Origin: JBCAWW01 sp039024315
Lineage (GTDB): Bacteria > Bacteroidota > Bacteroidia > J057
Length of the DNA: 64,000 bases
Assembly (NCBI GenBank): GCA_039024315.1
Contig: JBCCQN010000003.1
Coordinates: forward strand, 91,729 to 155,728
Direction of reading: 5' to 3'
Shown piece by piece: positions 8,529 through 17,070 of this stretch; position 1 is the first letter of the stretch; the number at the start of each line of letters is the position of its first letter. The notes under the pieces are model-generated. The model did not search any database and had not been told where the DNA came from. It worked only from the letters and a program-made list of their open reading frames with translations. A program made the translations under genes and the position numbers.

Positions 8529-9760
8529 TAGACAGTTATTGTTTGTTTAGATAGACGCAATAATTGTGCCCATCTCTGACTACTCTTAGCTAATGAATAA
8601 TGGTCAAAATAGACCCTGCGCGTATGAGAGGACAGTTTTTGCCAACTCTCTGGATCGGTGAGAAAGGATTCAATATAGTTTGCCGCTGCTTCGATTTCCC
8701 CTTCTTTAAAAGTACCTCCGACAGCATGCGTTTCGATGGTTTTGTCGATCTCATTGTTTTGAGGAGAATAAAGCAGTATGGGTACTCCGGCGGCTAGGGA
8801 TGGATATAATTTGCTCGGTACTATGATGGCTTCAAAGCCTTGCCTAATACTGATAAAAGAAAAGTGCGTAATGGCCAAAAGCTCAGGTACTTGCTCTGGA
8901 CTGATATAATCGAACAAGTGAAAATTGTCCATGGGATGCGTCTCATACCAAGCTTGTATTTCAGGCTTGCGATGGCCCCCTCCCACAAAAACAAAGGAAA
9001 TCAAAGGATGATTGGCAAAGCGTTCGGCGAGGCCGAGAATAGAATCAAACTGATGGCCAATGCCCATATTGCCAAAGTAGGTCAGCACAAATCGGTCTTT
9101 AAAGCGACTAAAGATACCCTCTTCGATCAGTTTAGGATCTTCCGCAAATACTCGATCATCCGCCCAATTTGGAATAACGCTGATTTTTTCTGCCGGCACC
9201 CCTTTTGCCACGAGCTTATCTTTCATGCAAGAACTCAGGCTTACGACCTTTTTATTGAGCCTATATTGGCCGCGGGCGATCCGATCTAATGTCTTATACA
9301 CAAGCCCATTTTTGCTACCTGGATTTTTGGCTTCTAAGGCATCTGGATACATGTCCATCAGCCAGAAGATAGTCTCCTTGCCGTAAAGCTTGCCCCAAAA
9401 GCCACTCATCAAAGAAATGAAGGGTGGGTTAGAAAGGGAGATGATCTTATCGTATTTATGGCTTTGAAAGATCAAAAATAAGCTGGCTCGCAGGTAGTAA
9501 ATCAAATAGGCAATCAGTCGGAGTGAGAGATTATTTTTATCTGCTTTGGGAACACTGATCCTTTTAATTTGGATGCGTGGATCAATTTGAAAACCTCTCT
9601 CCAAATCTCCTTCATTGCCCGAATATCCCAAATCGGAGGCTAAAACACTCAGCTCAAGTTCGGGATGCTCGTCCACCAAACGATTGCAAAGTTGACTCAA
9701 CAACTGCGCGGTAGAGGCAATGCTTGGGAAATAATATAGTTCGATAAAGAGGACTTTCAT
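8528..9760 (-). CDS. WbuB-like glycosyltransferase family 4 protein
   Basis: A 410-residue GT-B glycosyltransferase. The N-terminal acceptor domain begins MKVLFIELYYFPSIAST. The C-terminal donor domain includes VIPNWADDRVF, the strand VLTYFGNMGIGHQ, and the nucleotide-sugar segment IVPSKLYPSLAAGVPILLY. This resembles WbuB/WcaI-type transferases of capsule and O-antigen loci. The donor and acceptor sugars cannot be read from sequence. It is coupled to galE by a TAATG overlap. A hairpin element at 9020-9035 encodes the peptide LAERF. Confidence 0.9.
   Translation of the reverse strand: MKVLFIELYYFPSIASTAQLLSQLCNRLVDEHPELELSVLASDLGYSGNEGDLERGFQIDPRIQIKRISVPKADKNNLSLRLIAYLIYYLRASLFLIFQSHKYDKIISLSNPPFISLMSGFWGKLYGKETIFWLMDMYPDALEAKNPGSKNGLVYKTLDRIARGQYRLNKKVVSLSSCMKDKLVAKGVPAEKISVIPNWADDRVFAEDPKLIEEGIFSRFKDRFVLTYFGNMGIGHQFDSILGLAERFANHPLISFVFVGGGHRKPEIQAWYETHPMDNFHLFDYISPEQVPELLAITHFSFISIRQGFEAIIVPSKLYPSLAAGVPILLYSPQNNEIDKTIETHAVGGTFKEGEIEAAANYIESFLTDPESWQKLSSHTRRVYFDHYSLAKSSQRWAQLLRLSKQTITV
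9020..9035 (+). repeat. GCGTT-hairpin element
   Basis: GCGTT plus stem CGGC/GCCG with loop GAG, antisense to the GT4 gene, where it encodes LAER. Confidence 0.75.
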
Positions 9761-9817
9761 GCGATAATGCTAAGGGCTAAAAAGCAGGAAAAATCATAAG
9801 GCCACGGAATCAATTTT

Positions 9818-10576
9818 TTATCCAATTAATAATTCAAAGTATTGGAGAAGCGTAAGGGTAAGCGCTAGTATCGTTAGTAGGCCAGAGAACCATAATCCTC
9901 TTTTTAGATTTTGATTTTGTTGTGTAAGCTGCTTTAGAGAAGCTGCTAGCGCTGCAATTTGGCCATTGTCTTCAATCGCGGCTTCCGCTGGAAGCGGCTG
10001 AAAGAGAGCTGCTGCCATCGCTACTTCCCCTGAATGAGAAATAGAGACTTCAAACTCTTCAAAGCCTGGTTTGCCATTTGAATCGTGAGTTAGCACCAAC
10101 TCATTTAGGGGCCTTTGGCTGAGGCTGTATTTAGCTTTGACCAAGGCCTCTTTTGCGGCAAATAAACCTGCAAAACTTTGGCGAGGATTTGGCTGTAAAA
10201 CGCAGTAAGAAATCTCCTCTGGGCTAAAAGTTGCCTGATAAAAGGCATCTGAGCGATAGTCATCAACCGCCGGCAATTCTGAGATGTTTTGGACATCAAC
10301 CCCTAGACTGGTAGAGTTATTGGTCTCAATATCAATACTTTGTGCTGTTGAGCCAGCACCGGAGGCTTTACCATTGAGGGTGCTTTGTAGCTCGCCAAAG
10401 GTCCGGATATTTTGATAATCCTCAACTGCAAAACCTGCTTCCGCTAAAGAAGCATACATGCGATGGATCAAGATAGAGCCCGCTACTGCGGAACGATCAA
10501 TCACCGTCTCGGCTTGGATTTCAGAGGCCGCCTTTTGCATAAAGTGCGCAACGATATCTCTAATTTGAGCTTCCAT
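9818..10576 (-). CDS. ACP-like / holo-ACP synthase (AcpS) fusion with C-terminal membrane anchor
   Basis: The 252-residue product seems to combine three parts. Residues 1-70 resemble an acyl carrier protein (start EAQIRDIVAHFM, later YQNIRTFGELQSTL). Its Ser34 in GSI sits where the DSL phosphopantetheine serine is expected, although the Asp is Gly. Residues about 90-205 form an AcpS-type 4'-phosphopantetheinyl transferase with LGVDVQNI, FAAKEALVKA and VSISHSGEVA, all key residues intact. The C-terminus (about 225-248) is one hydrophobic segment. Only 3 bp separate it from the E2-like gene upstream, so it belongs with the 2-oxoacid dehydrogenase-like set. The PPTase call is firm; the ACP domain is an inference. 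Confidence 0.8.
   Translation of the reverse strand: MEAQIRDIVAHFMQKAASEIQAETVIDRSAVAGSILIHRMYASLAEAGFAVEDYQNIRTFGELQSTLNGKASGAGSTAQSIDIETNNSTSLGVDVQNISELPAVDDYRSDAFYQATFSPEEISYCVLQPNPRQSFAGLFAAKEALVKAKYSLSQRPLNELVLTHDSNGKPGFEEFEVSISHSGEVAMAAALFQPLPAEAAIEDNGQIAALAASLKQLTQQNQNLKRGLWFSGLLTILALTLTLLQYFELLIG
10480..10495 (-). repeat. CGTT-hairpin element
   Basis: On the - strand ATCGTT plus stem CCGC/GCGG with a 4-nt loop, inside the ACP-like domain (peptide DRSAVAG). Confidence 0.6.
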
Positions 10577-10579
10577 ATT

Positions 10580-11938
10580 TTAATGACCAAGCAAGCAGCT
10601 TTGGCAAATGAATACTTCTTTTCCTTCTTTGCTAACCATCTTCATAAACCCTATATCGCCCACCTCTTGGCTCAATTTTTTCATGCATTTGTAGCAAGAT
10701 ACTTGCTCTGGGTCATAATAGTTTACCCCTTGGGGAACGATTATCCTACGATAGCTTTCTAGTCGCCTTTTCAAGGTACTTAGAAAGCCAGCAGCTTCCT
10801 TACCTACACTAATCCGATGATCAAAAGTGAGGGTCAAAGCGAAGCGTTCTAATTGCGGATCCAAAGCAGATACACCCAAGATCGCACTGTTTTTCATATT
10901 GATGAGGGGACTAAATCGATTGACGCCTTCCCCCGAAAGATCCGTGATCGTGAAGGTGATATTGCTAAGTTGTTGAGGCTTGATTTTATCTTCAAGATAG
11001 GCTTCTGACAGGGAGAGTAGTTCAGTTTCTACGGCTTGTAGAGAGAGCCTATCCGCATCTTCAACCTTCAAGACTTTGAGGCCTTTGCCCATATCCATGG
11101 CGATGCCAAGGTTTACTTGCTCATAATAGGCAATTCCATCTTCTGAAAAGTAGGCGTTAAGGGCTTCGTACTGTTTGAGTAATCTGCCTACCTCATAAAT
11201 GATCAAGGGTAAAAAAGAGTCCTTGATTACTTTAAAGTGAGGTTTTACAAAGGCTAATATTCCTCGAGCATCGACATAGGTTTCTACTTGGCTATTGAGA
11301 CCAGCAGATTGCACTGAGGAGAGATATTGGATTTCCTTTTTCTTGAGGGAGCTAAGTGGCGCTAGTTTGATCCCTTCTTGATCGGCCTTGGGTAATGTAG
11401 GAAGCGGCGCATTTTCTGATACCTTATTTTCCTTAGCAAAGTTTTTAGGCCACTTTTGGGTAGCAGCTGGCAAACCTAAAGCCTCCTGTACGTCTCTTAA
11501 AGAAACAAAATCTCGCCCCTCAAATTGAGTTTGGCTAAGGCCTTTTTCTTGGATTAAGCGTTCCGCTGCAGCGGAGAACATCGTCTCAGCAAATTGAGGC
11601 TTAGCGACTATAGTTTCTGATACTTCCTTATGATGTCCATTGCCATTGCTTGATAAGGCTAGGGGAGGAGCCATCGTATTGGGGCTTGCCTTGGGCGCTT
11701 CATCATATATTTTGATGATCAGCTTGTTGACGGCTACCTCATCTCCTTCCGCACAAAGATATTCGATATAGCCATCCGTCTCGCATTCAATCGTGAAAGT
11801 CGTCTTAGAGCTTTCTAACTCCAAAACGATGTCGCGATCGGATACTTTGGCCCCGTTGGCAAAAGGCACAGAAACCACCAACAACATATCGTCATTGACG
11901 GATTCTTGGGGAACGCTTATTTCTTGTAGGACTTTCAT
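10580..11938 (-). CDS. 2-oxoacid dehydrogenase E2-like acyltransferase with lost catalytic Asp and zinc-ribbon tail
   Basis: From the ATG at 11938, 1 bp after the E1 stop codon, the product is 452 residues. Order of parts: a lipoyl domain with the lipoylated Lys in LESSKTTFTIE; a peripheral subunit-binding-like segment (AERLIQEKGLSQTQF); an E2 catalytic-like domain with LGIAMDMGKGL, NITFTITDLSG and FDHRISVGKEA; and a C-terminal CYKC...CQSC tail that looks like a zinc ribbon. Canonical E2 enzymes end in DHRxxDG. Here His remains but the second Asp is Val, so acyltransfer to CoA may be altered. It stands between the E1 and the ACP/AcpS fusion, which suggests the acyl group is passed to a carrier protein (inference). 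Confidence 0.82.
   Translation of the reverse strand: MKVLQEISVPQESVNDDMLLVVSVPFANGAKVSDRDIVLELESSKTTFTIECETDGYIEYLCAEGDEVAVNKLIIKIYDEAPKASPNTMAPPLALSSNGNGHHKEVSETIVAKPQFAETMFSAAAERLIQEKGLSQTQFEGRDFVSLRDVQEALGLPAATQKWPKNFAKENKVSENAPLPTLPKADQEGIKLAPLSSLKKKEIQYLSSVQSAGLNSQVETYVDARGILAFVKPHFKVIKDSFLPLIIYEVGRLLKQYEALNAYFSEDGIAYYEQVNLGIAMDMGKGLKVLKVEDADRLSLQAVETELLSLSEAYLEDKIKPQQLSNITFTITDLSGEGVNRFSPLINMKNSAILGVSALDPQLERFALTLTFDHRISVGKEAAGFLSTLKRRLESYRRIIVPQGVNYYDPEQVSCYKCMKKLSQEVGDIGFMKMVSKEGKEVFICQSCLLGH
10726..10739 (-). repeat. CGTT-hairpin element
   Basis: On the - strand ATCGTT plus stem CCCC/GGGG with a 2-nt AA loop, inside the E2-like gene. Confidence 0.5.
11558..11574 (+). repeat. GCGTT-hairpin element
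   Basis: AAGCGTT followed by a perfect 12-bp palindrome with arms CCGC/GCGG. It is antisense to the E2-like gene, where it encodes AAAERL in the subunit-binding domain. Confidence 0.75.
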
Positions 11939-11939
11939 A

Positions 11940-13877
11940 TTAGGTCCATTGCTGGATCTCGGCGATGATACGGTCTGGACTAGGGAGTACTTCTCCTTCG
12001 AGTGATTTGACCGAAGGAATCGGCACGGGCAGCGCAGCAATACGTTTGGCGCGGATGGGCACTTTACTATTTTCTACGACAGAAGCAATGATTTCACCTC
12101 CGACGCCTCCACTTGGGCTACCCTCTTCGAGAACGATCAGTTGTTGAGTTTTGGCCACTGAATCTAGGAGTGCTTGGAGTGGTAGTGGACTGATCTGGCT
12201 AAGTACGATCAACTCTGGTTTTTGATCCGTTTCACGGAATATCTGTGGCAGAATTTGATGCGTGAGCTCGGCCATGCCTCCATAGGCCACTAAGGTAATA
12301 TCCGTGGCCGAAGCGGCTGGTTTGATTCGGACTATAGGATAGCGCGCGTCATCCAATTCGTAAGTGAAATTAGGATGTCTTTGGGTGGCAATCCGCTTGC
12401 CGTAATCTACTTTATTTTCGATCAGAATAACTGGGTGCTCCTCTCTTTGAATAGCTTCGAGAACTGGATAAGGATCAAGCAAAGGACTCAGCGCAATGGT
12501 TTTTACATTGTCGATCCCGATCAAAAACTTATCAAGTGTCTGCGAATGGGTTGGACCATAGCCTCGTCTGCCCCCCATGGGAGTCCTTACCACTACCGGA
12601 CAATTGACCTGGTGTAAAAACATATGGTGGAACTTAGAGGCATGATTGACGATCTGATCCATGGCGAGGGTAACAAAATCCCCAAACATGATTTCGACAT
12701 ATGGCTTCATGCCATTGAGAGCCAAGCCGTTGCCGATACCGGTGATCGCAGCCTCACTAATAGGGGTCGAGAATACGCGTTCCGCGAAGCGGTCTGACAA
12801 ATCACGAGCCACCTTAAAAGCACCGCCATAAGGAGAGAGGACATCTTCGCCCATGAATACAGTGTTTGGCTCTGCGGCCATCGTATCCTTAAAAAAGGTA
12901 TTGAGTCGCTCTACCATGCGTTTTTTTACCATAGGCAGCGGACTCCAATTTGTGTTTTGCCCTTGGCGAACGTTTGGGTAGTACTCTTCGAGTTGTAGCT
13001 CCGGAGCATCGAGGATTTCAGCTACATAGGTATCTACCTCCTGATCGATGCTAGACTGATATTTTTGATAGTATTCGGGAGATTCTTTTTCAAACCGAAT
13101 CAGAAAATCTCGCTTTCGGTAATCTTCAACCTCAGCTTCGTCCCGATCATCATCACCCTTAGAGTGAGCGTTGAGCCGATAGGTTTCTACTAAGAAGAAA
13201 GCGGGTTTGAAGGACTCACGTACGTAATTGATCGCATTTTTTGCTTCCGCCATCAAGTTTTCAGGATCCCAAGTATCAGCCCTATAAGTTTTAATGCCAA
13301 AGGCTTCGGCTCGCTGACAGATATCGCCTGCCAGATTCACGTCCTGCGGGGTGGATTGGGCGTAGAAGTTATTTTCACAAACGATGAGGAGCGGAATGGA
13401 CCATTTTGAAGCAATATTCATGGTCTCATATAACACCCCTTCACCCAAGGTGCCATCGCCAATATAAACGAGGCCAATATTGTCGTTGCCTTGCAATTTG
13501 TTGGCTAAGGCATAGCCAGCTGCGACAGGAACAATTCCTCCTTGGATACCGTTGGAGTAGAAATTGTTGCGGCATAGGTGTTGGCTACTGCCGACGCCCC
13601 CACAAGTGCCTTTGGCTTTGCCCATAAGCTCAGCCATCAGTCCCTTGAAGTCGCGGGTAAAAGCGATGTAATGGCCATGACAACGGTGATTGGAGAAGAC
13701 AAAGTCGCTCCTTTTGAGTTGGCCCGCAAAAGCTAACGCAGAAAATTCCTGTCCCACACAAGTGTGTACGGTACCATTTAATTTGCCCTGAGAAAATAAG
13801 TCTAGGAAGGTTTGTTCCACCTTTCTAATCAAGAGGGCTTGCTTGATAATCTTATGATTAATGGAAGTTTTCTGCAT
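11940..13877 (-). CDS. fused E1 alpha/beta thiamine-diphosphate 2-oxoacid dehydrogenase component
   Basis: A single chain of about 645 residues carrying both halves of an E1 heterotetramer. The alpha part has the thiamine diphosphate motif GDGTLGEG...ENNFYAQ and the HTCVGQE/NHRCHGHY segments. The beta part has FMGEDVLSPYGGAF, STPISEAAITG, MDQIVNHASKF and the C-terminal LEEGSPSGGVGGE. I chose the ATG at 13877 because alpha-subunit similarity starts at QKTSINHK; an in-frame ATG at 13904 is also possible. It would decarboxylate a 2-oxoacid and load the acyl group onto lipoyl-E2. The E2-like gene follows after 1 bp, and no E3 is in the window. Such E1 proteins occur in acetoin- or branched-chain-type complexes; the substrate is unknown. 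Confidence 0.9.
   Translation of the reverse strand: MQKTSINHKIIKQALLIRKVEQTFLDLFSQGKLNGTVHTCVGQEFSALAFAGQLKRSDFVFSNHRCHGHYIAFTRDFKGLMAELMGKAKGTCGGVGSSQHLCRNNFYSNGIQGGIVPVAAGYALANKLQGNDNIGLVYIGDGTLGEGVLYETMNIASKWSIPLLIVCENNFYAQSTPQDVNLAGDICQRAEAFGIKTYRADTWDPENLMAEAKNAINYVRESFKPAFFLVETYRLNAHSKGDDDRDEAEVEDYRKRDFLIRFEKESPEYYQKYQSSIDQEVDTYVAEILDAPELQLEEYYPNVRQGQNTNWSPLPMVKKRMVERLNTFFKDTMAAEPNTVFMGEDVLSPYGGAFKVARDLSDRFAERVFSTPISEAAITGIGNGLALNGMKPYVEIMFGDFVTLAMDQIVNHASKFHHMFLHQVNCPVVVRTPMGGRRGYGPTHSQTLDKFLIGIDNVKTIALSPLLDPYPVLEAIQREEHPVILIENKVDYGKRIATQRHPNFTYELDDARYPIVRIKPAASATDITLVAYGGMAELTHQILPQIFRETDQKPELIVLSQISPLPLQALLDSVAKTQQLIVLEEGSPSGGVGGEIIASVVENSKVPIRAKRIAALPVPIPSVKSLEGEVLPSPDRIIAEIQQWT
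12123..12135 (-). repeat. CGTT-hairpin element
   Basis: On the - strand CGTT plus stem CTC/GAG with loop GAA, in the E1 beta part (peptide VLEEGS). A short stem. Confidence 0.45.
12778..12793 (+). repeat. GCGTT-hairpin element
   Basis: GCGTT plus stem CCGC/GCGG with loop GAA, antisense to the E1 gene, where it encodes RFAERVF. Confidence 0.8.
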
Positions 13878-13950
13878 TCCGCTTATTTCAAACAAAAATA
13901 CCAATTTCAGGGCTAAAAAATGTGGTTTTTGAAAAGAGATGTTACATATC

Positions 13951-14553
13951 CTATAGGGGCTTTTGCGCCTTGATAGAGCGCTCCAAAATCGGGATCGCTG
14001 GATTGCCTTTATAGACGGTATAGGGTTTTAGATCTGATTCAGCTACAGCATTGATCCCTAAGATACTATGGGAGCCGCAGCGCACATTTTGCCCCACAAC
14101 TGCCTGAGCCCCAATCCAAACGCCCTCTTCGAGGACAATAGGTCCAGATTCATAATCGAAGCTAACTTTGCTAATGCTATGACCACCGGTCAGCAACAAA
14201 GCATTTTGGGACAGGCAGACATTATCACCGAGGACTACTGGTTCCAGATTGTCAATCCAGACACCCTCTCCTAGCCACACATGATGGCCAATTTCTAACT
14301 TCCACGGATATTTGATGTTGACTGAGGGCTTGATGATCACCCCCTGTCCGAGCTTCGCGCCAAACAGCTTTAATAGAGCCCGCTTTATACCCATTATGGG
14401 TAACCAAGCACTTTTGAAAAACCATAGATTGGTGTAATACCAAAGGATCATTTTGATCTTTCCCGCTCCGCTATCGTGGGCTGAATTGTCGTAGGAAGAT
14501 AGGTCAACAGAGGCTCTTTTATGCTTGATTGTCTTAGGAGAAGAGTTGCTCAT
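13951..14553 (-). CDS. WcaF-type hexapeptide-repeat acetyltransferase
   Basis: A 200-residue left-handed beta-helix acyltransferase. The N-terminal motif WYYTNLWFFKSAWLPI and the repeats LGQGVIIKPSVNIKYPW, VWLGEGVWIDNLEPV and SGPIVLEEGVWIGAQAV match the WcaF family of polysaccharide O-acetyltransferases. The catalytic His is probably in LTGGHSI. It overlaps the upstream glycosyltransferase by 20 bp, so it is part of the same operon. It lies next to the acyl-generating E1/E2/ACP set. It would decorate the exported polysaccharide or its lipid-linked precursor in the cytoplasm. Confidence 0.88.
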   Translation of the reverse strand: MSNSSPKTIKHKRASVDLSSYDNSAHDSGAGKIKMILWYYTNLWFFKSAWLPIMGIKRALLKLFGAKLGQGVIIKPSVNIKYPWKLEIGHHVWLGEGVWIDNLEPVVLGDNVCLSQNALLLTGGHSISKVSFDYESGPIVLEEGVWIGAQAVVGQNVRCGSHSILGINAVAESDLKPYTVYKGNPAIPILERSIKAQKPL

Positions 14554-15709
14554 ATTTTTCTTTTAAGCCGGCGTTTTGAAGATAATCTGCTGCGTATTGC
14601 CACGCATTTTGGGACCATCGGTCGTAGGTGTTCTGGTCCATATTGGTAGCCTGTTCGAGCGCATTGGTCCAGTTTTGGGGGGTGTCAAAGTGTAGGTCCC
14701 AACCTACTTTTTTAACACTTAACTGTTGCCAGGGAGTATTGTGAGAGATGAGGATCGGTTTGCCCATCTGGAGTGATTCAAAGATCGCATGGCCAAAGTT
14801 TTCGCCGTGAGTAGGTAGGACAAAGAAATGATATTCATGTAGTTTTTGCCTGATTTCTTCGTTGGGGAGCTGGCCTTGCCAAACGATTTTAACGTTCGGC
14901 GGACAAGCCGCAATTATCTCCTGACACTTCTCCCAATAAACTGGATCTTCCATGGGACCATAAATATCCAAGTGAAAGGGTAAGGTGAAGTTGCGGAGTC
15001 GCTCGAAGAGGTATTCGAGATTTTTGACCCAAGCGATCCGGGCGATCAAAACCCAGCGGGCTTCTCCTTTGATTTTGGGAGTGCTTTGCCACTGGGGCTG
15101 GCGCGCCTCGGGCCAATTGCCTACTTGGACGATATCAGATTGAGGGTGAATTACCCTTTTGATGTCTGTCACCTCTTGATCATTAGTGGCCTGAAAGCGA
15201 ATCTTCTTGTGGATCGAAAAGCGCTTGAGCAGAAACAGAAAAGGAGTTTTTTTGTAAGCCTTATAAGCCAAGGCTTCTGCTTTGAGCATGCCCCTTGGGG
15301 CCAGCACAAGTGGATTCTGCAGTTTACCTCGGATTTTGAACCATAAGGGGAGGATGGTAAAAGTTGGGCTAAACATCGAATTGAGGTAAATAAAATCGGC
15401 TTTTAGCTCCTGAATGATGGCTAGTAATTTTTTGGCTTTTTGCTGGGCTGGGGACAAATAGGAAACGCGAATTCCTCGGTCAAATTCTAGCCATTGATCA
15501 AACTGAACTCCAACAAGAGGCGTATCACTGCCTAAATCTCGGTCGCTGGTGAGGACAGAAATTTGGTACTGCTCCCGCATGGCATAGGCGAAGTTAACAC
15601 AGGACCTGATAGGCCCTCCCGCTTTAAAGGCAGGGGGAAACCAATCTGAGAGGACGAGTATGTGAGGTTTAGGCAATGGACTGAAGTTTGGGCGCGAATC
15701 GGATTTCAT
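14534..15709 (-). CDS. glycosyltransferase family 4 protein
   Basis: A GT-B enzyme of about 391 residues. The N-terminal domain opens with ILVLSDWFPPAFKAGGPIRS. The donor domain shows VLIARIAWVKNLEYLFERL and the E-x7-E element ENFGHAIFE followed by MGKPILISHNTPW. The ATG at 15709 limits the overlap with the upstream ligase gene; ATGs at 15715 and 15730 are alternatives. The downstream acetyltransferase overlaps its 3' end. The sugar specificity cannot be predicted. A hairpin element with an unusually long loop lies at 14893-14910. Confidence 0.9.
   Translation of the reverse strand: MKSDSRPNFSPLPKPHILVLSDWFPPAFKAGGPIRSCVNFAYAMREQYQISVLTSDRDLGSDTPLVGVQFDQWLEFDRGIRVSYLSPAQQKAKKLLAIIQELKADFIYLNSMFSPTFTILPLWFKIRGKLQNPLVLAPRGMLKAEALAYKAYKKTPFLFLLKRFSIHKKIRFQATNDQEVTDIKRVIHPQSDIVQVGNWPEARQPQWQSTPKIKGEARWVLIARIAWVKNLEYLFERLRNFTLPFHLDIYGPMEDPVYWEKCQEIIAACPPNVKIVWQGQLPNEEIRQKLHEYHFFVLPTHGENFGHAIFESLQMGKPILISHNTPWQQLSVKKVGWDLHFDTPQNWTNALEQATNMDQNTYDRWSQNAWQYAADYLQNAGLKEKYEQLFS
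14893..14910 (+). repeat. CGTT-hairpin element, long loop
   Basis: CGTT plus stem CGGC/GCCG with a 6-nt loop, antisense within the GT4 gene. A weaker member. Confidence 0.4.
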
Positions 15710-17060
15710 CTGCATCAAAGGCGGCGACAAACAAAAAGTATATAGGCAGCGGATTTAAGGCAATCGAGATGCAAAAAAAGAATAGGATCATCTCAAATAC
15801 GGTTTTACGGACAATTTCAGATTGGTAACGAGGCCGTTTGATCAGTTGCTCCCATAGGTGTTTGGCAAAAATAATGAAGCCTAATAAGCCAAAATCCATG
15901 ATTAGGGTAATAATGGCGGAGTTGAGAGGAAACAAAAATACACCTGCTACACCTTTCCAAGCACCAAACTCTTCGCTAAAGGCAAAATTATAATTGCCCG
16001 GACCTACTCCTAGGGGTATGTGTTTAGGATGGAGGGTGAGGTAATTGATGGCATCGGTTTCTGTCCTTACGTATTGCCCGCCTTCTATATGCGCTAATTG
16101 GCTCTCAACCCGTATTTCGTAAAGCAGGAGTAAGCGTTCTCGCAGAGTAGGAAAAGAGATTAAGAAAATAACCACTGTAAGGATACCCGCATAAGCAATT
16201 TTATAGTAGTAGCGGTGAAATGTACGTCTGATTGATAGTATAAGCATCAAGCCCATAAAAACGCCTATCGATAAATAAATGGAAGTTGAATAGGTGAGGA
16301 AGGTACAAATCAGATGCAGTAAAAATACGAACCAGAAGATTGCTTTTTTTCGAAAAAACAATTTGTAATGAGTTCTTAAATTGAGCATGATCACAACCGA
16401 GATCATGAGCATATAAGAAAGTCTCTTAGGCTCATTGGCAAATGAATTGATTCTGAAAATGAAATTTTCAAAGTCTAAAGCGGCCCCCACAACTTGGGAA
16501 GAATAAACAATGCCTCTCATGGGTAGGCCAGTTTGCGAGGCAACCCATTGATAGATGCCATAAATACACAGGAAAGTTGTCGTATAAATATAGGACTTGA
16601 AGAGGATTTGCACCCCTCCCTCTTTGCGCGTTTCTCGGTAACAAATCAGGTAGATGAGGATCAGGTTGAAATAACTAATAAACTGAATGATTAGGCGAGT
16701 CTTTACATGAGGACTGGGGATATATAACTGAAATTGAGGTAAATAAATAGCACCCAAAAGAGTGGAAAAGCATAACGTGATTAGTATCCAAATATGCCAA
16801 TACCTACCTTTTATCACTAAAAATCCCTTTTCTCCTCTAATGGCAAGACCCAATAAGTAGAAAAAAGGGACAAGTTTGATTGGCGTCAGCATAGTTACCG
16901 CCTTGACAAAAAAGTAGAAGGTACATGTAGCTGGGAGGATCCAAAGGATTTTTTGAGGCGATGAAAGCCCATACCAAAAGGCTAAGGCCACCATACCTAT
17001 CACCACGAGATAGTCTATGGGGCCATGACCAATTAGATTTAATCCACTGTTGGGATTCAT
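15669..17060 (-). CDS. O-antigen ligase / polymerase family membrane protein (Wzy/WaaL-like)
   Basis: A 463-residue polytopic protein with about eleven hydrophobic segments and a large periplasmic loop late in the chain. That loop ends with HPKHIPLGVGPGNYNFAFSEEFG, the GxGPGNY motif of the Wzy_C family. Such proteins either polymerise repeat units or ligate O-antigen to lipid A core. Because the locus also encodes a Wzm/Wzt exporter, ligation is at least as likely as polymerisation. Its 3' end overlaps the next glycosyltransferase by about 40 bp. The sequence is AT-rich compared with the galE side of the locus. Confidence 0.87.
   Translation of the reverse strand: MNPNSGLNLIGHGPIDYLVVIGMVALAFWYGLSSPQKILWILPATCTFYFFVKAVTMLTPIKLVPFFYLLGLAIRGEKGFLVIKGRYWHIWILITLCFSTLLGAIYLPQFQLYIPSPHVKTRLIIQFISYFNLILIYLICYRETRKEGGVQILFKSYIYTTTFLCIYGIYQWVASQTGLPMRGIVYSSQVVGAALDFENFIFRINSFANEPKRLSYMLMISVVIMLNLRTHYKLFFRKKAIFWFVFLLHLICTFLTYSTSIYLSIGVFMGLMLILSIRRTFHRYYYKIAYAGILTVVIFLISFPTLRERLLLLYEIRVESQLAHIEGGQYVRTETDAINYLTLHPKHIPLGVGPGNYNFAFSEEFGAWKGVAGVFLFPLNSAIITLIMDFGLLGFIIFAKHLWEQLIKRPRYQSEIVRKTVFEMILFFFCISIALNPLPIYFLFVAAFDADEIRFAPKLQSIA
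16134..16147 (+). repeat. GCGTT-hairpin element
   Basis: AAGCGTT plus stem CTC/GAG with loop GCA, antisense in the ligase gene, where it encodes LRERLL. Confidence 0.55.
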
Positions 17061-17070
17061 CTTGGGGTAA

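Noticed and set aside
8840..9289. 149-codon + strand frame opposite the GT4 gene
   Set aside because: Antisense shadow of a conserved glycosyltransferase.
10840..10860. GCGTTCTAATTGCGG in the E2-like gene and similar GCGTTC words (32649, 34196) as elements
   Set aside because: The foot is present but no self-complementary arms follow.
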